Below, piece by piece: positions 13,349 to 21,506 of a stretch of DNA of 64,000 nucleotides. The notes beneath the pieces are model-generated. The model was not told the origin of the DNA and did not search any database. It saw only the letters and a program-made list of their open reading frames with translations. Source of the DNA: Henriciella marina DSM 19595. Its GTDB lineage: Bacteria > Pseudomonadota > Alphaproteobacteria > Caulobacterales > Hyphomonadaceae. The stretch lies in assembly GCF_000376805.1 (NCBI RefSeq), contig NZ_AQXT01000002.1, forward strand, positions 2,294,001 to 2,358,000, read 5' to 3'. A program made the translations under genes and the position numbers. Position 1 is the stretch's first letter; the number at the start of each line of letters is the position of its first letter.

Positions 13349-14137
13349 TCAGGCAAACACCGCGATTGTCTGGCGGCCGATCATCAGCGGCTCGCCACTG
13401 GCATTCCACATCCGCATGGACTGGCTGGAATAGCCGTCGCGCGTGGCTTGCGCCACGTGATGGACGAGGAACCAGCCCTCGCTTGTCGTAATCTCATCGG
13501 TCAGGAATTCGGCCATCCAGGTCATCGAGCTGATCGGCCCCGGCTCTGTCATCATCGACATGGCCGCTGGCGGCGGCGCATCTGCGATGGAAAGCAGCGT
13601 CGTCGCATTCATCGCCGCCGCCTCATCCTTATGCCGCAGCCACAGCGTAACATCGCCGGTTTCGGTGCCGCTGACTGGCGGCCCCCCCTTGGCCAGCCGG
13701 ACGTTGAAATGGTTCGCAAAAGTCGGCCGCCGGCCAGAGCCGAAAAAGGATGGATAATCCTCCGGGCCCTTGATATCCGGCGCCTCACGCGAGACCTGGC
13801 TGATCTTTGAAGGACGCTTGGCGCCAAATGTGAAAATACAGCGCGCCATGACACCAGCCTCATTGACGAGGTCGACGTTCACGAAGGCTGATGACTTGCC
13901 TTTTCGAAGCAGTGTCGGCGACACAACTACCTCACCGCCTACAGGCCCAACGAACGCCACTTGCGCGGCGCGAAGCGGCATGTCCGGCACCAGCTCCAGC
14001 GCCGATTCCAGGCAAAGCGCAGCCGTCAGACCGCCATAGGTGGTCCGCCCCTGCATCCAGTCGTCCGGAATGGCCGTTTCGATGCGTCCATTAAGGCCGC
14101 GCGAAAGCCCGCCAATCAGTTCAGAATAGGTCGTCAT
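13349..14137 (-). CDS. Acyl-CoA thioesterase-like double-hotdog protein
   Basis: A 262-residue protein of the TesB-like type (4HBT_3 group): an N-terminal hotdog half with the WMQGRTTYGGLTAAL segment and a C-terminal half around SMTWMAEFLTDEITTSEGWFLV. The Asp and Gln/Thr positions used by TesB for water activation are plausible in the second half (SIADAPPPA) but cannot be assigned with certainty. The family hydrolyses acyl-CoA to free acid plus CoA. It lies downstream of the ferredoxin of the P450 operon, separated by 121 bases, and may be linked to fatty-acid handling there. Confidence 0.8.
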   Translation of the reverse strand: MTTYSELIGGLSRGLNGRIETAIPDDWMQGRTTYGGLTAALCLESALELVPDMPLRAAQVAFVGPVGGEVVVSPTLLRKGKSSAFVNVDLVNEAGVMARCIFTFGAKRPSKISQVSREAPDIKGPEDYPSFFGSGRRPTFANHFNVRLAKGGPPVSGTETGDVTLWLRHKDEAAAMNATTLLSIADAPPPAAMSMMTEPGPISSMTWMAEFLTDEITTSEGWFLVHHVAQATRDGYSSQSMRMWNASGEPLMIGRQTIAVFA

Positions 14138-14258
14138 CTGCTCTTCCTTACCATCAGGCCCGTCTAGCCCGGTGGCGCTGCGCAGAAAACCATGCCCTCG
14201 CGTCTACCATCACAGCGAGCAATGGCAGGCAGCTTGGCATACGCAGAATAGGCGCTGT

Positions 14259-14579
14259 TTAGTGCTGGCTTTCCGGTGTCGTCACCTTCAGGCCGTCCAA
14301 CTCATTGGAGATCTGGATCTGGCAGGACAGGCGCGAATTTTCCTGCACGTTCTCGGCGAAATCGAGCATCGACTGCTCCATTTCTTCTGGCTGGCCAACC
14401 TTGTCCATGAAGGCCTGGTCGACATAGACGTGGCAGGTGGCGCAAGCGCAGGCGCCGCCGCAATCGGCATCGATGCCGGGCACGGAGTTCTTGATCGCCG
14501 TCTCCATGACGGTCTCGCCATTCTTGGCTTCGATTGGACGTTCGGTACCGTCGTGGTCGATATAGGTAATAGTCGGCAT
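14259..14579 (-). CDS. [2Fe-2S] ferredoxin, electron donor to the P450
   Basis: A 106-residue adrenodoxin/putidaredoxin-type ferredoxin. The cluster ligands follow the pattern C-x5-C-x2-C in [15 protein letters not shown], with the fourth Cys in SRLSCQI. The C-terminal part with NELDGLKV matches this class. It should carry electrons singly from the FAD reductase encoded 17 bases upstream to the CYP153 protein. Acts in the cytoplasm. The ATG at 14579 begins the first beta strand [11 protein letters not shown]. Confidence 0.93.
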   Translation of the reverse strand: MPTITYIDHDGTERPIEAKNGETVMETAIKNSVPGIDADCGGACACATCHVYVDQAFMDKVGQPEEMEQSMLDFAENVQENSRLSCQIQISNELDGLKVTTPESQH

Positions 14580-14596
14580 GTGTCTTCCCTGTCTCC

Positions 14597-15838
14597 TCAG
14601 GCGGCCGAAGCCGCAATTTCCTTCATGCTGATGGACGTATCCTTTAGCGTCTCGGACGCAACGGATGCACCAGACATGATCAGGCGTTTCGATGCAATGA
14701 ATTCTGGTGGACTGTTGATCGCATCAACCGCGATCAGGCGCCCGTTCTTCTTGTAGAATGCGGCGAATTTCTTCGCGTCGATATCCCCGCGCACGACAAC
14801 CTCGTCGTGGCCCTCTGAAAGCCCCGCAATCTGCAGCTTGATGTCGTACTGATCGGACCAGAACCACGGGCAATCGATCGCCGGACGCGGCTTGTCCATG
14901 ATGGCAGCGGCGGCAAGTTTGCCCTGCTCGATGGCATTGTGGACGCTTTCGAGCCGGCCCGTGCGCGCATAGTGCGCCAGCGGCCGCACCGTACAGTCGC
15001 CCGCAGCGAAAATGCGCGGATCGCTCGTCTGTGCATCCTCGTTCACGATAATACCATTGCGGCACGGCAGGCCCGCATCCACGGCAAGCTCGACATTTGG
15101 AACGATGCCGATCCCGGCCAGCACCATGTCGGCTTCGATCTCTTCACCGGACGCCAGCACTGCAAGGGTCAGCTTCCCATCCTTGCCCTTCAGCTTGGCG
15201 AGGCGCGCATTGCAGCGCACATCGACGCCCTTTTCCATGTGCAGCGCTTCATAGAATGAGCTTATGACCGGACTGGTCACACGGGCAAGCGCACGCTGCT
15301 CCATTTCCAGAACCGTGACCTCAAGACCAAGCTGGCGCGCCACAGCGGCAGCTTCCAGCCCGATATAACCCGCGCCGACAATGACCAGCCTGTGGCCGGG
15401 TATCATTTTCGGCTGGATATGCTCAACATCGGCAAGCCCGCGAAGCTCGAAGACGTTTTCCAGGTCGGCGCCTTCAACAGGAAGCGGCCGTGGCCGTGAG
15501 CCCGTCGCAATGATCAGCGCGTCGTAATCGAGCGCGCCGCCATGCTGGAGCAGCACCTTGCGGTTTGCCCGGTCAATCTTCTCGACATGCTGGGACAGCA
15601 GCGTCTCGACCTTGTTGTCTTCATACCAGGCGGAGGGTTTGAAGTAGAGACGGTCCTCGGACATCTCGCCCTTCATATAGGCCTTGGACAGCGGGGGCCG
15701 CTGATACGGCAGCGCAGCCTCGTCACCGACAAGCGTCAGGGCGCCCTCATAGCCAAACTGGCGCAGCGACTGAACCGCCTGCGCGCCTGCCTGGCCGCCG
15801 CCAATAATCACGATGTTCTGCGATGCCGACAAATTCAC
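14597..15838 (-). CDS. NAD(P)H-ferredoxin reductase (putidaredoxin reductase type)
   Basis: A 413-residue flavoprotein. The FAD-binding dinucleotide fold reads [14 protein letters not shown] at about residues 9-22. The second fold for NAD(P)H reads [14 protein letters not shown], and ATGSRPR and FAAGDCT complete the FAD site. The C-terminal domain is of the reductase type. It accepts hydride from NADH and reduces the adjacent ferredoxin. The start is GTG at 15838. The gene lies 26 bases downstream of the TetR regulator, in one operon with the P450. Confidence 0.93.
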   Translation of the reverse strand: MNLSASQNIVIIGGGQAGAQAVQSLRQFGYEGALTLVGDEAALPYQRPPLSKAYMKGEMSEDRLYFKPSAWYEDNKVETLLSQHVEKIDRANRKVLLQHGGALDYDALIIATGSRPRPLPVEGADLENVFELRGLADVEHIQPKMIPGHRLVIVGAGYIGLEAAAVARQLGLEVTVLEMEQRALARVTSPVISSFYEALHMEKGVDVRCNARLAKLKGKDGKLTLAVLASGEEIEADMVLAGIGIVPNVELAVDAGLPCRNGIIVNEDAQTSDPRIFAAGDCTVRPLAHYARTGRLESVHNAIEQGKLAAAAIMDKPRPAIDCPWFWSDQYDIKLQIAGLSEGHDEVVVRGDIDAKKFAAFYKKNGRLIAVDAINSPPEFIASKRLIMSGASVASETLKDTSISMKEIAASAA

Positions 15839-15864
15839 GCCAGCTTGCCTCCCGACTTTTGCCG

Positions 15865-16530
15865 TTACATGACGCAGGCGTCACGATTTTTCAAGCCACT
15901 ACGCGCAAGTGAGGCGATACGCCCGTCCAGTGTCTCTCGAGCCGATGGAATAAGCCGGTCTGAAAACAGCGTCAAATGCTGCCTCATACCTCTCGCCACG
16001 GCACCCGAACCTTCTGTTTCCGCCTGCCCGGACTCGCGGAGGTATTCGAGTGTGTAGCGGATGAGAATGATGGCGTTCACGGCAAGATCTTCGATCTCAT
16101 CATCAGCAATCCGCAACAGGCCCTTGTCCCGCATCAGCTCGAAATAGGCCCGGAAGTTCGCCTTGGACCCTTCATATATCTCGGGCAGACGCTGGCGCAG
16201 CGCATCGCTGTGCTCGCCATAATCTGCCTGATCGCGGTACATGAACCGAAAGTCGCGCAGCTCTGCGGCCAGGGCTTCCAGATAGCGGACATAGGAGCCG
16301 AGCACATCATCGCTTTGCGGCCACATGGAAATACGCGCGGCATTGCGCTCGAGAAACTGGGCCGTGATCGCCTCAAGCAGTTTGCGCTTAGTCTTGAAAT
16401 GATACCAGAGATTGCCCTCGGAAATACCCGCAGCTTCTGCCAGCATCGCCGTGGTGACATTGCCATAGTGCAGCCTGTTGAACAGACCGCGGGCGGTGTC
16501 GACAATCCTCTCTCGCGTCCCCGCCGCCAT
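15865..16530 (-). CDS. TetR-family regulator embedded in the P450 operon
   Basis: A 221-residue repressor-type protein. The N-terminal helix-turn-helix spans RERIVDTARGLFNRL to the recognition part TTAMLAEAAGISEGNLWYHF. The remaining residues form the ligand-binding domain, ending KNRDACVM. The ATG at 16530 shares its A with the TGA stop of the P450 gene (TGATG), so translation is coupled. The frame is open further upstream, but that stretch overlaps the P450. Probable target is the palindrome at 17814-17829. The inducer might be an alkane or fatty acid, inferred from context only. Confidence 0.9.
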   Translation of the reverse strand: MAAGTRERIVDTARGLFNRLHYGNVTTAMLAEAAGISEGNLWYHFKTKRKLLEAITAQFLERNAARISMWPQSDDVLGSYVRYLEALAAELRDFRFMYRDQADYGEHSDALRQRLPEIYEGSKANFRAYFELMRDKGLLRIADDEIEDLAVNAIILIRYTLEYLRESGQAETEGSGAVARGMRQHLTLFSDRLIPSARETLDGRIASLARSGLKNRDACVM

Positions 16531-17792
16531 CAGGTCTTGGCGTGCAGCCTGACAGGCAGGTCCGTATAGCCCGTTACGAAATTGGAACACACGCGCGTCG
16601 GCTCACCCACGAGTTCGATATGGTCAAAGCGCGCAAGGATCTCTTCCCAGAGAATTCTGAGCTGCATTTCAGCCACCCGGTTGCCCATGCAGCGGTGAAT
16701 GCCAAAGCCGAAAGAGACGTGGTGGCGTGCCCGTTCCCGGTGGACGCGGAACACATTGGGGTCCTCGATGACCTCCTCGTCGCGGTTGCCGGACGCATAC
16801 CACATGACGACCTTATCGCCCTTGCGGATCGTCTTGCCGCCAAGCTCGAAGTCCTCAACCGCCATGCGGCGCATATGGGCGAGCGGCGTCTGAAAGCGGA
16901 TAATTTCGGACACCATGTTTGGAATGAGGTCCGGATTGGCTTTCAGCTTCTCGTATTCGTCCGGAAACCTGTTCAGGAAATAAACCCCGCCAGAGATTGA
17001 GTTGCGCGTCGTGTCGTTCCCACCAACGATGAGCAGCATGAGATTGCCGAGCAGCTCCATCGGCTCGTCGATCATGTGCTTTGTGTCTTCACCATGGGCG
17101 AGCAGGGAAATAAAATCGAACTTCTGCGGCTGGTTCGCCCGTTCCATCCAGAGGCGGGAGAAGTATTCCAGACACTCGGTCAGGTGCTTCATGCGCCATT
17201 CCATATCGGCGCCAACCACACCAACCGCATCGGACGTCGTGGCCACATCCGACCAGAACGGCAGTTTGTGGCGGTCCTCGAAAGGAAAATCGAACAGCGT
17301 CGCCAGCATCTGCGTGGTCAGCTCAACAGAAACCTTGTCGACCCAGTTGAACTCTTCGCCGACCGGCAGGCTATCGAGAATTGTGCCGACCCGCTCCCGG
17401 ATCAGCGCCTCAAGCTCTGACAGCTGCGTCGGCGCCACGGCAGGCTGGGCGGCCCGACGCTGAACATCGTGTTTCGGCTGGTCCATGGCGATGAACATGG
17501 GCGGCTGGAAATTGTCTGTCGGGTCGCCGATCACAATGCTCGGCTCCGAGGAAAAGACCTTATGGTTGGAATCGACGGTCACGATGTCCTTGAAACGGGT
17601 AATTGACCAGTAAGGGCCGAACGGGCTGTCGGCCAGGTAATGTACCGGGTCCTCGCGCCGCAGCCGGCGGAACACTTCGTGGTGCACATCATGTTCGAAC
17701 AGCGCCGCTTCGCTGGGGTCGACCTTGTCGATCGGGCCCTCAAGATTTCTGGCAAGCACATCGTTTTCAATAAGCTGGGCCGTATCGGGCAT
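16530..17792 (-). CDS. Cytochrome P450 of the CYP153 (alkane hydroxylase) type
   Basis: A 420-residue soluble P450. Heme motif FGFGIHRCMG with Cys368, the I-helix oxygen site GGNDTT at 258-262, and the K-helix EIIR at 296-299. Long stretches such as FIAMDQPKHDVQRR, KVSVELTTQMLATLFDFP and GNLMLLIVGGND are characteristic of CYP153 enzymes, which hydroxylate the terminal carbon of medium-chain alkanes. Its redox partners are encoded downstream. The ATG at 17792 has GGGAGGA at the right spacing; upstream in-frame sequence is not conserved in character. Substrate range cannot be read from sequence. Confidence 0.93.
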   Translation of the reverse strand: MPDTAQLIENDVLARNLEGPIDKVDPSEAALFEHDVHHEVFRRLRREDPVHYLADSPFGPYWSITRFKDIVTVDSNHKVFSSEPSIVIGDPTDNFQPPMFIAMDQPKHDVQRRAAQPAVAPTQLSELEALIRERVGTILDSLPVGEEFNWVDKVSVELTTQMLATLFDFPFEDRHKLPFWSDVATTSDAVGVVGADMEWRMKHLTECLEYFSRLWMERANQPQKFDFISLLAHGEDTKHMIDEPMELLGNLMLLIVGGNDTTRNSISGGVYFLNRFPDEYEKLKANPDLIPNMVSEIIRFQTPLAHMRRMAVEDFELGGKTIRKGDKVVMWYASGNRDEEVIEDPNVFRVHRERARHHVSFGFGIHRCMGNRVAEMQLRILWEEILARFDHIELVGEPTRVCSNFVTGYTDLPVRLHAKT

Positions 17793-17813
17793 ATTTCGTC
17801 CTCCCACAATTTC

Positions 17814-17829
17814 TAGGGTGCATACCCTA
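17814..17829. promoter_or_regulatory. Palindromic operator candidate before CYP153
   Basis: TAGGGTGCATACCCTA has perfect 6-base half-sites TAGGGT/ACCCTA with a 4-base centre, 22 bases upstream of the P450 start and inside the 136-base divergent region shared with the PLP lyase gene. The TetR gene of the operon is the natural candidate ligand. The link is inferred. Confidence 0.5.
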
Positions 17830-17928
17830 AAACTGAGAATGCTGCAATCTGCCGCGCTATTTCCTTTGAGATGACGGGCGTGCCGCGATATCCGGATCAG
17901 GACCATGCGACGATGAGAGGCTTCAGCG

Positions 17929-19047
17929 ATGACAGATCAGGACAGCAATCCGCAGAGCCGTGTCCTCGACATGCTGCATGGCCGGGCCCGCAAGATCACC
18001 AAAGGCGAAAGCCTCGCCCCGCCCATCGTCAACGCTGCGAAATACGCGCTGCCCGGCGCGCCGGACCATCCCTTTCCCTATGGCCGCTTCGACAATCCGG
18101 GCTGGCAGGCGGTCGAAGACGCGATCGGCGCCCTCGAAGGCGCGCCCGTGGTCAGCTTTCCATCCGGCATGGCCGCCGTCACTGCCGCTCTCATGGCGCT
18201 CGCAAAGCCCGGCGCGCGCCTCCTCCTGCCGTCCGATGGCTATTACACTGTCCGTGTGCTGATCGACGATTTCCTCGCCCAGCACGGCATCGAGACCGTC
18301 CGGATCCCGACCCGTGAGATGGACAGCTATGACCTCTCCGGCTTTGACATTATCTGGCTGGAAACGCCTTCCAATCCCGGTCTCGACGTCTGCGATATCG
18401 AAGCGATCTGCACGCGCGCCCACGCCGCCGGCGCAAAAGTCTGCGTCGACAACACTACCGCGACACCGCTCCTGCAGGATGTGCTCGCCCTTGGCGCCGA
18501 CATGTCGGTGGCCTCCGACACCAAGGCGCTGGCAGGCCATTCCGATGTCCTCTTTGGACATGTCGCCGCAAAGGATGAGGCGCTGATCGACCGCGTGCGT
18601 CAGTGGCGCAAGCTTTCTGGCTCAACGCCCGGCCCCGCCGAAGCCTATCTTGCCTATCGCGGCCTGATGACGCTGGAGCTTCGCCTTGAGCGTATGTGCG
18701 CCAATGCAGACGCCCTCGCCCGTCTGTTTGAAGGCCACAGCGCGGTAGACGCCGTCCGCTATCCCGGTCTGACCAGCGACCCCTCCCACGCCCTCGCCCA
18801 AAAACAGATGACCCGCCCCGGCTTCGTCGTCGGCGTCACCCTCGCGGACGAGACTGCCGCTGAGCGCTTCATCACCGATTGCCCGGCCATCTTCGCCGCG
18901 ACCAGCTTTGGCGGCATCCAGACCAGCGGTGAGCGCCGCGCCCGCTGGGGCGATGCGGTCCCCGCCAGCTATGTGCGCCTCTCAGCAGGCTGTGAGCCAA
19001 CCGCCGCCCTCATCAGCGCTGTCCAGACCACACTGGATACGCTCTGA
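17929..19047 (+). CDS. Cys/Met-metabolism PLP-dependent enzyme (cystathionine lyase/synthase-like)
   Basis: A 372-residue fold-type I PLP enzyme of the transsulfuration family. The Schiff-base lysine is Lys199 in SDTKALAGHSDV, with the phosphate-cup serine region in FPSGMAAV near residue 78 and WLETPSNPGLDV around 143-154. Members cleave or form carbon-sulfur bonds (cystathionine gamma-synthase, beta-lyase, O-acetylhomoserine sulfhydrylase). The exact reaction cannot be resolved here; the short length and lack of an N-terminal extension are compatible with a beta-lyase-like enzyme. Its TGA overlaps the ATG of tsaE. Confidence 0.88.
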   Translation: MTDQDSNPQSRVLDMLHGRARKITKGESLAPPIVNAAKYALPGAPDHPFPYGRFDNPGWQAVEDAIGALEGAPVVSFPSGMAAVTAALMALAKPGARLLLPSDGYYTVRVLIDDFLAQHGIETVRIPTREMDSYDLSGFDIIWLETPSNPGLDVCDIEAICTRAHAAGAKVCVDNTTATPLLQDVLALGADMSVASDTKALAGHSDVLFGHVAAKDEALIDRVRQWRKLSGSTPGPAEAYLAYRGLMTLELRLERMCANADALARLFEGHSAVDAVRYPGLTSDPSHALAQKQMTRPGFVVGVTLADETAAERFITDCPAIFAATSFGGIQTSGERRARWGDAVPASYVRLSAGCEPTAALISAVQTTLDTL

Positions 19048-19502
19048 TGGCCGACAGGGTTGAGGTCCACCTCGCAGACGAAGCCGCCACAGCGCGCCTT
19101 GCCCAGCGCCTCGTCCCGCATCTGGCGGCTGGCGATGTCATCGCCCTGCATGGCGGCCTTGGCGCAGGCAAGACCACCTTTGCCCGCGCCCTCATCAGCA
19201 CGCTGATGGGCACACCAACCGAAGTGCCAAGCCCGACCTACACGCTGGTCCAGACCTATGAGGCCGGCCCCCTCACCATCTACCATTTCGACCTTTACCG
19301 GCTCGAAGACCCCGAGGAAGTGAGAGAGCTTGGCTGGGACGAAACCGCCTCAGGTCTCGCCCTCATCGAATGGCCGCTAAAGGCAGGCGCGCACCTGCCG
19401 ACATGGCGGCTCGACCTCACCCTTGAGCAAACCGCCGATGGGCGCACAGCAAGGCTGGAACCGCATGGCGAAGACTGGCAGTCTCGGCTCCATGGGATTT
19501 GA
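19047..19502 (+). CDS. tsaE: tRNA threonylcarbamoyladenosine biosynthesis ATPase TsaE
   Basis: A 151-residue P-loop ATPase with Walker A GGLGAGKTTFARAL and the TsaE block PTYTLVQTYE followed by HFDLYRLEDPEE. TsaE works with TsaB and TsaD to put threonylcarbamoyl on A37 of ANN-decoding tRNAs. The start overlaps the preceding stop by one base (TGATG), and the end overlaps the kinase gene by 11 bases, so expression is coupled to both neighbours. Confidence 0.95.
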   Translation: MADRVEVHLADEAATARLAQRLVPHLAAGDVIALHGGLGAGKTTFARALISTLMGTPTEVPSPTYTLVQTYEAGPLTIYHFDLYRLEDPEEVRELGWDETASGLALIEWPLKAGAHLPTWRLDLTLEQTADGRTARLEPHGEDWQSRLHGI

Positions 19503-20589
19503 CGCTGACCGGCAGGCCGATATCGAGGCCTTTCTCGCCCGCTCCGGCTGGGGCGAGGCACGCCTCGACTGGCTGAATGCGGACGCGTCGACGCGCCGTT
19601 ATGGCCGCCTTACACGCGCCGATGGCGCCAGCGCTCTTCTCATGGATGCGCCTCTGGTCGAGGATGATCCGTGTACGCCCGATATGAGCGACACCGACCG
19701 GCTTGCGGGTGGCTGGAACAAGCAGTCGCGCCTCGCCGCCTCCCGCGTCGAAGCCTTTGCAGCCCTTGCAGACTGGTTGCGAAAGAACGGCTTCAGCGCG
19801 CCTGAGGTGCTGGCAGGCGACGCCGCCCTCGGCCTCGCTGTCATTGAGGATTTCGGCACCCAGAAGGAGTTTGCCCGCCTCATCGAGAAAGGCACAGACG
19901 AGGTCGAGCTTTACACCGCCGCCGCCAGCGCGCTCGCCGACCTTCATGCCCTAGACATCCCACGCGAGCTGGACGGGCTGGGCCAAAGCTGGCCGATCCT
20001 CGATTTCGACGCCCTCGCCCTCAATGTGAATGCCAGCCTCTTTGCCAACTGGTACCCGAAATTCGATCCACGCATGCGCCTCGATGATGCCGCCCATACC
20101 AGATGGGAGCGCGAGCTCAGCTCCCTCATCGAGCGCGCACAGGCCTTCCCGCGAGAGCTCACCTTGCGCGACTATCACGCCGAAAACCTTATCTGGCTGC
20201 CAGAGCGCGATGGCCGCGCCCGCATCGGGCTTCTGGATTTTCAGGACGCGGTTATCGGCTGGGACGCCTGGGACATGGCGATGCTGGTCCAGGACGCCCG
20301 CCGCCCGGTCTCGCCCGCCGCGCAATCAGCCGCGATCCGCACCTATCTCGACAGGACCGGCAAGTCGGAAAGCCAATTCCTCGAACGCCTCGCCATTATC
20401 GGCACGCTCAATGCGCTCCGCATCGTCGGCATTTTCGCCCGCCTGATCGAGCGCGATGGCAAAGCCCGCTACAAGCTCTTCCTGCCCCGACAGAAACAGC
20501 TGCTCGCGCGTAACCTTGAGCATCCCGCCGCCGCCGGCATGGCCGCCTTCGTTGCCGACACGGCGCCTTTCATCTTCGAGGAGGCCTAA
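19492..20589 (+). CDS. amgK: N-acetylmuramate/N-acetylglucosamine kinase-like phosphotransferase
   Basis: A 365-residue aminoglycoside-phosphotransferase-fold kinase. The catalytic loop is LRDYHAENLIWL and the metal-binding segment is GLLDFQDAVIGWDAWD. Directly downstream is a MurU-type nucleotidyltransferase. The AmgK-MurU pair phosphorylates anomeric MurNAc and converts it to UDP-MurNAc, bypassing de novo synthesis (established in Pseudomonas putida and related bacteria). The ATG at 19492 starts the conserved domain and overlaps the tsaE 3' end; a longer frame from 19423 is possible but lies inside tsaE. Confidence 0.9.
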   Translation: MGFDADRQADIEAFLARSGWGEARLDWLNADASTRRYGRLTRADGASALLMDAPLVEDDPCTPDMSDTDRLAGGWNKQSRLAASRVEAFAALADWLRKNGFSAPEVLAGDAALGLAVIEDFGTQKEFARLIEKGTDEVELYTAAASALADLHALDIPRELDGLGQSWPILDFDALALNVNASLFANWYPKFDPRMRLDDAAHTRWERELSSLIERAQAFPRELTLRDYHAENLIWLPERDGRARIGLLDFQDAVIGWDAWDMAMLVQDARRPVSPAAQSAAIRTYLDRTGKSESQFLERLAIIGTLNALRIVGIFARLIERDGKARYKLFLPRQKQLLARNLEHPAAAGMAAFVADTAPFIFEEA

Positions 20590-20614
20590 GCGATGCAGGA
20601 AAGAAGCTTTGCAA

Positions 20615-20752
20615 CCTTCCCCTCTCCCGATCGCGGGAGAGGGGTCAGGGGTGAGGGCGCCAAAGCTGGTGGCTGTCCAGACCTTGCGGCATTCTCGAAC
20701 GTCGTAGCCCTCAACCCCGGCCCTTCTCCCGCAGCCGGGAGAAGGGGGCGAA
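20615..20752. repeat. Two-hairpin palindromic repeat between amgK and murU
   Basis: Hairpin 1 (20619-20644) is CCCCTCTCCC/GGGAGAGGGG, followed by TCAGGGGTGAGGGC. A variable middle leads to hairpin 2 (20721-20746), CCCTTCTCCC/GGGAGAAGGG. The same arrangement recurs at 28521-28653. Neither hairpin has a T-run, so the element interrupts the operon without an obvious terminator. Confidence 0.85.
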
Positions 20753-20786
20753 ACACTGACACGCCCCACAATGAAGGCGACGCTGC

Positions 20787-21506
20787 ATGACCACCCCCCA
20801 CACCGCCATGATCCTCGCAGCCGGTCTCGGCACTCGCATGCGTCCGTTGACCGAAACCACGGCCAAGCCCCTGATCGAGGTCGCTGGCAAAGCGCTCATG
20901 GATCGCCAGATCGAACCGCTGATCGAGGCTGGTGTGAAGCGTCTCGTGGTCAACACGCACTGGTGCGCCGATCAGGTCGAGGCCCATGCCCGCGGCTATG
21001 GCGGCGTCGAAGTCGTCTTCTCCGATGAACGCGAAGAAGTCCTCGAAACGGGCGGCGCGCTGGCCAAGGCCGCCCCGCTTCTCGGCGACGACCCTGTCTT
21101 CGTGGTCAATACCGACGCCTTCTGGGCCCCGGCAGATGGCGCGCCGCTCAAGGCGCTGGCTGACGCGTATGATCCGGACACCGCCGACGAAATCCTGCTT
21201 CTGGCGGACCGGGCGCGTTGCCTCGGCTTTGATGGCAAGGGCGACTTCCACCTGTCATCTGACAACGCGATCACCCATCGCGGCGAGGCCCCGTCCGCCC
21301 CATGGGCCTATGCTGGCCTCCGCATCGCAAAGCCCGCGCTCTATGCCGCCTATCCGGCAGAGCCCTTTTCGGCTTTCCGCGTCTGGTCGGGCCTGCTTGA
21401 GAAGGGTCGCATGCAAGGCCTGCCGCTTGACCGGTTCTGGCTCCATGTCGGCGATCCAAAAGCCCTCAAGGATGCCGAGATGTGGCTGAGGTGCTTTGGC
21501 GCATGA
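20787..21506 (+). CDS. murU: N-acetylmuramate-1-phosphate uridylyltransferase (MurU-type)
   Basis: A 239-residue nucleotidyltransferase with the sugar-nucleotide motif MILAAGLGTRMRPLTETTAKP at its N-terminus (G-x-G-T-R-x-R-P-x-T with the Lys) and VVNTDAFW near residue 105 providing the metal Asp. The C-terminal end (FWLHVGDPKAL) matches MurU-like enzymes. It forms UDP-MurNAc from MurNAc-1-P, following AmgK. The gap to amgK is filled by a palindromic repeat. Its stop overlaps the addB start (ATGA). Confidence 0.9.
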   Translation: MTTPHTAMILAAGLGTRMRPLTETTAKPLIEVAGKALMDRQIEPLIEAGVKRLVVNTHWCADQVEAHARGYGGVEVVFSDEREEVLETGGALAKAAPLLGDDPVFVVNTDAFWAPADGAPLKALADAYDPDTADEILLLADRARCLGFDGKGDFHLSSDNAITHRGEAPSAPWAYAGLRIAKPALYAAYPAEPFSAFRVWSGLLEKGRMQGLPLDRFWLHVGDPKALKDAEMWLRCFGA

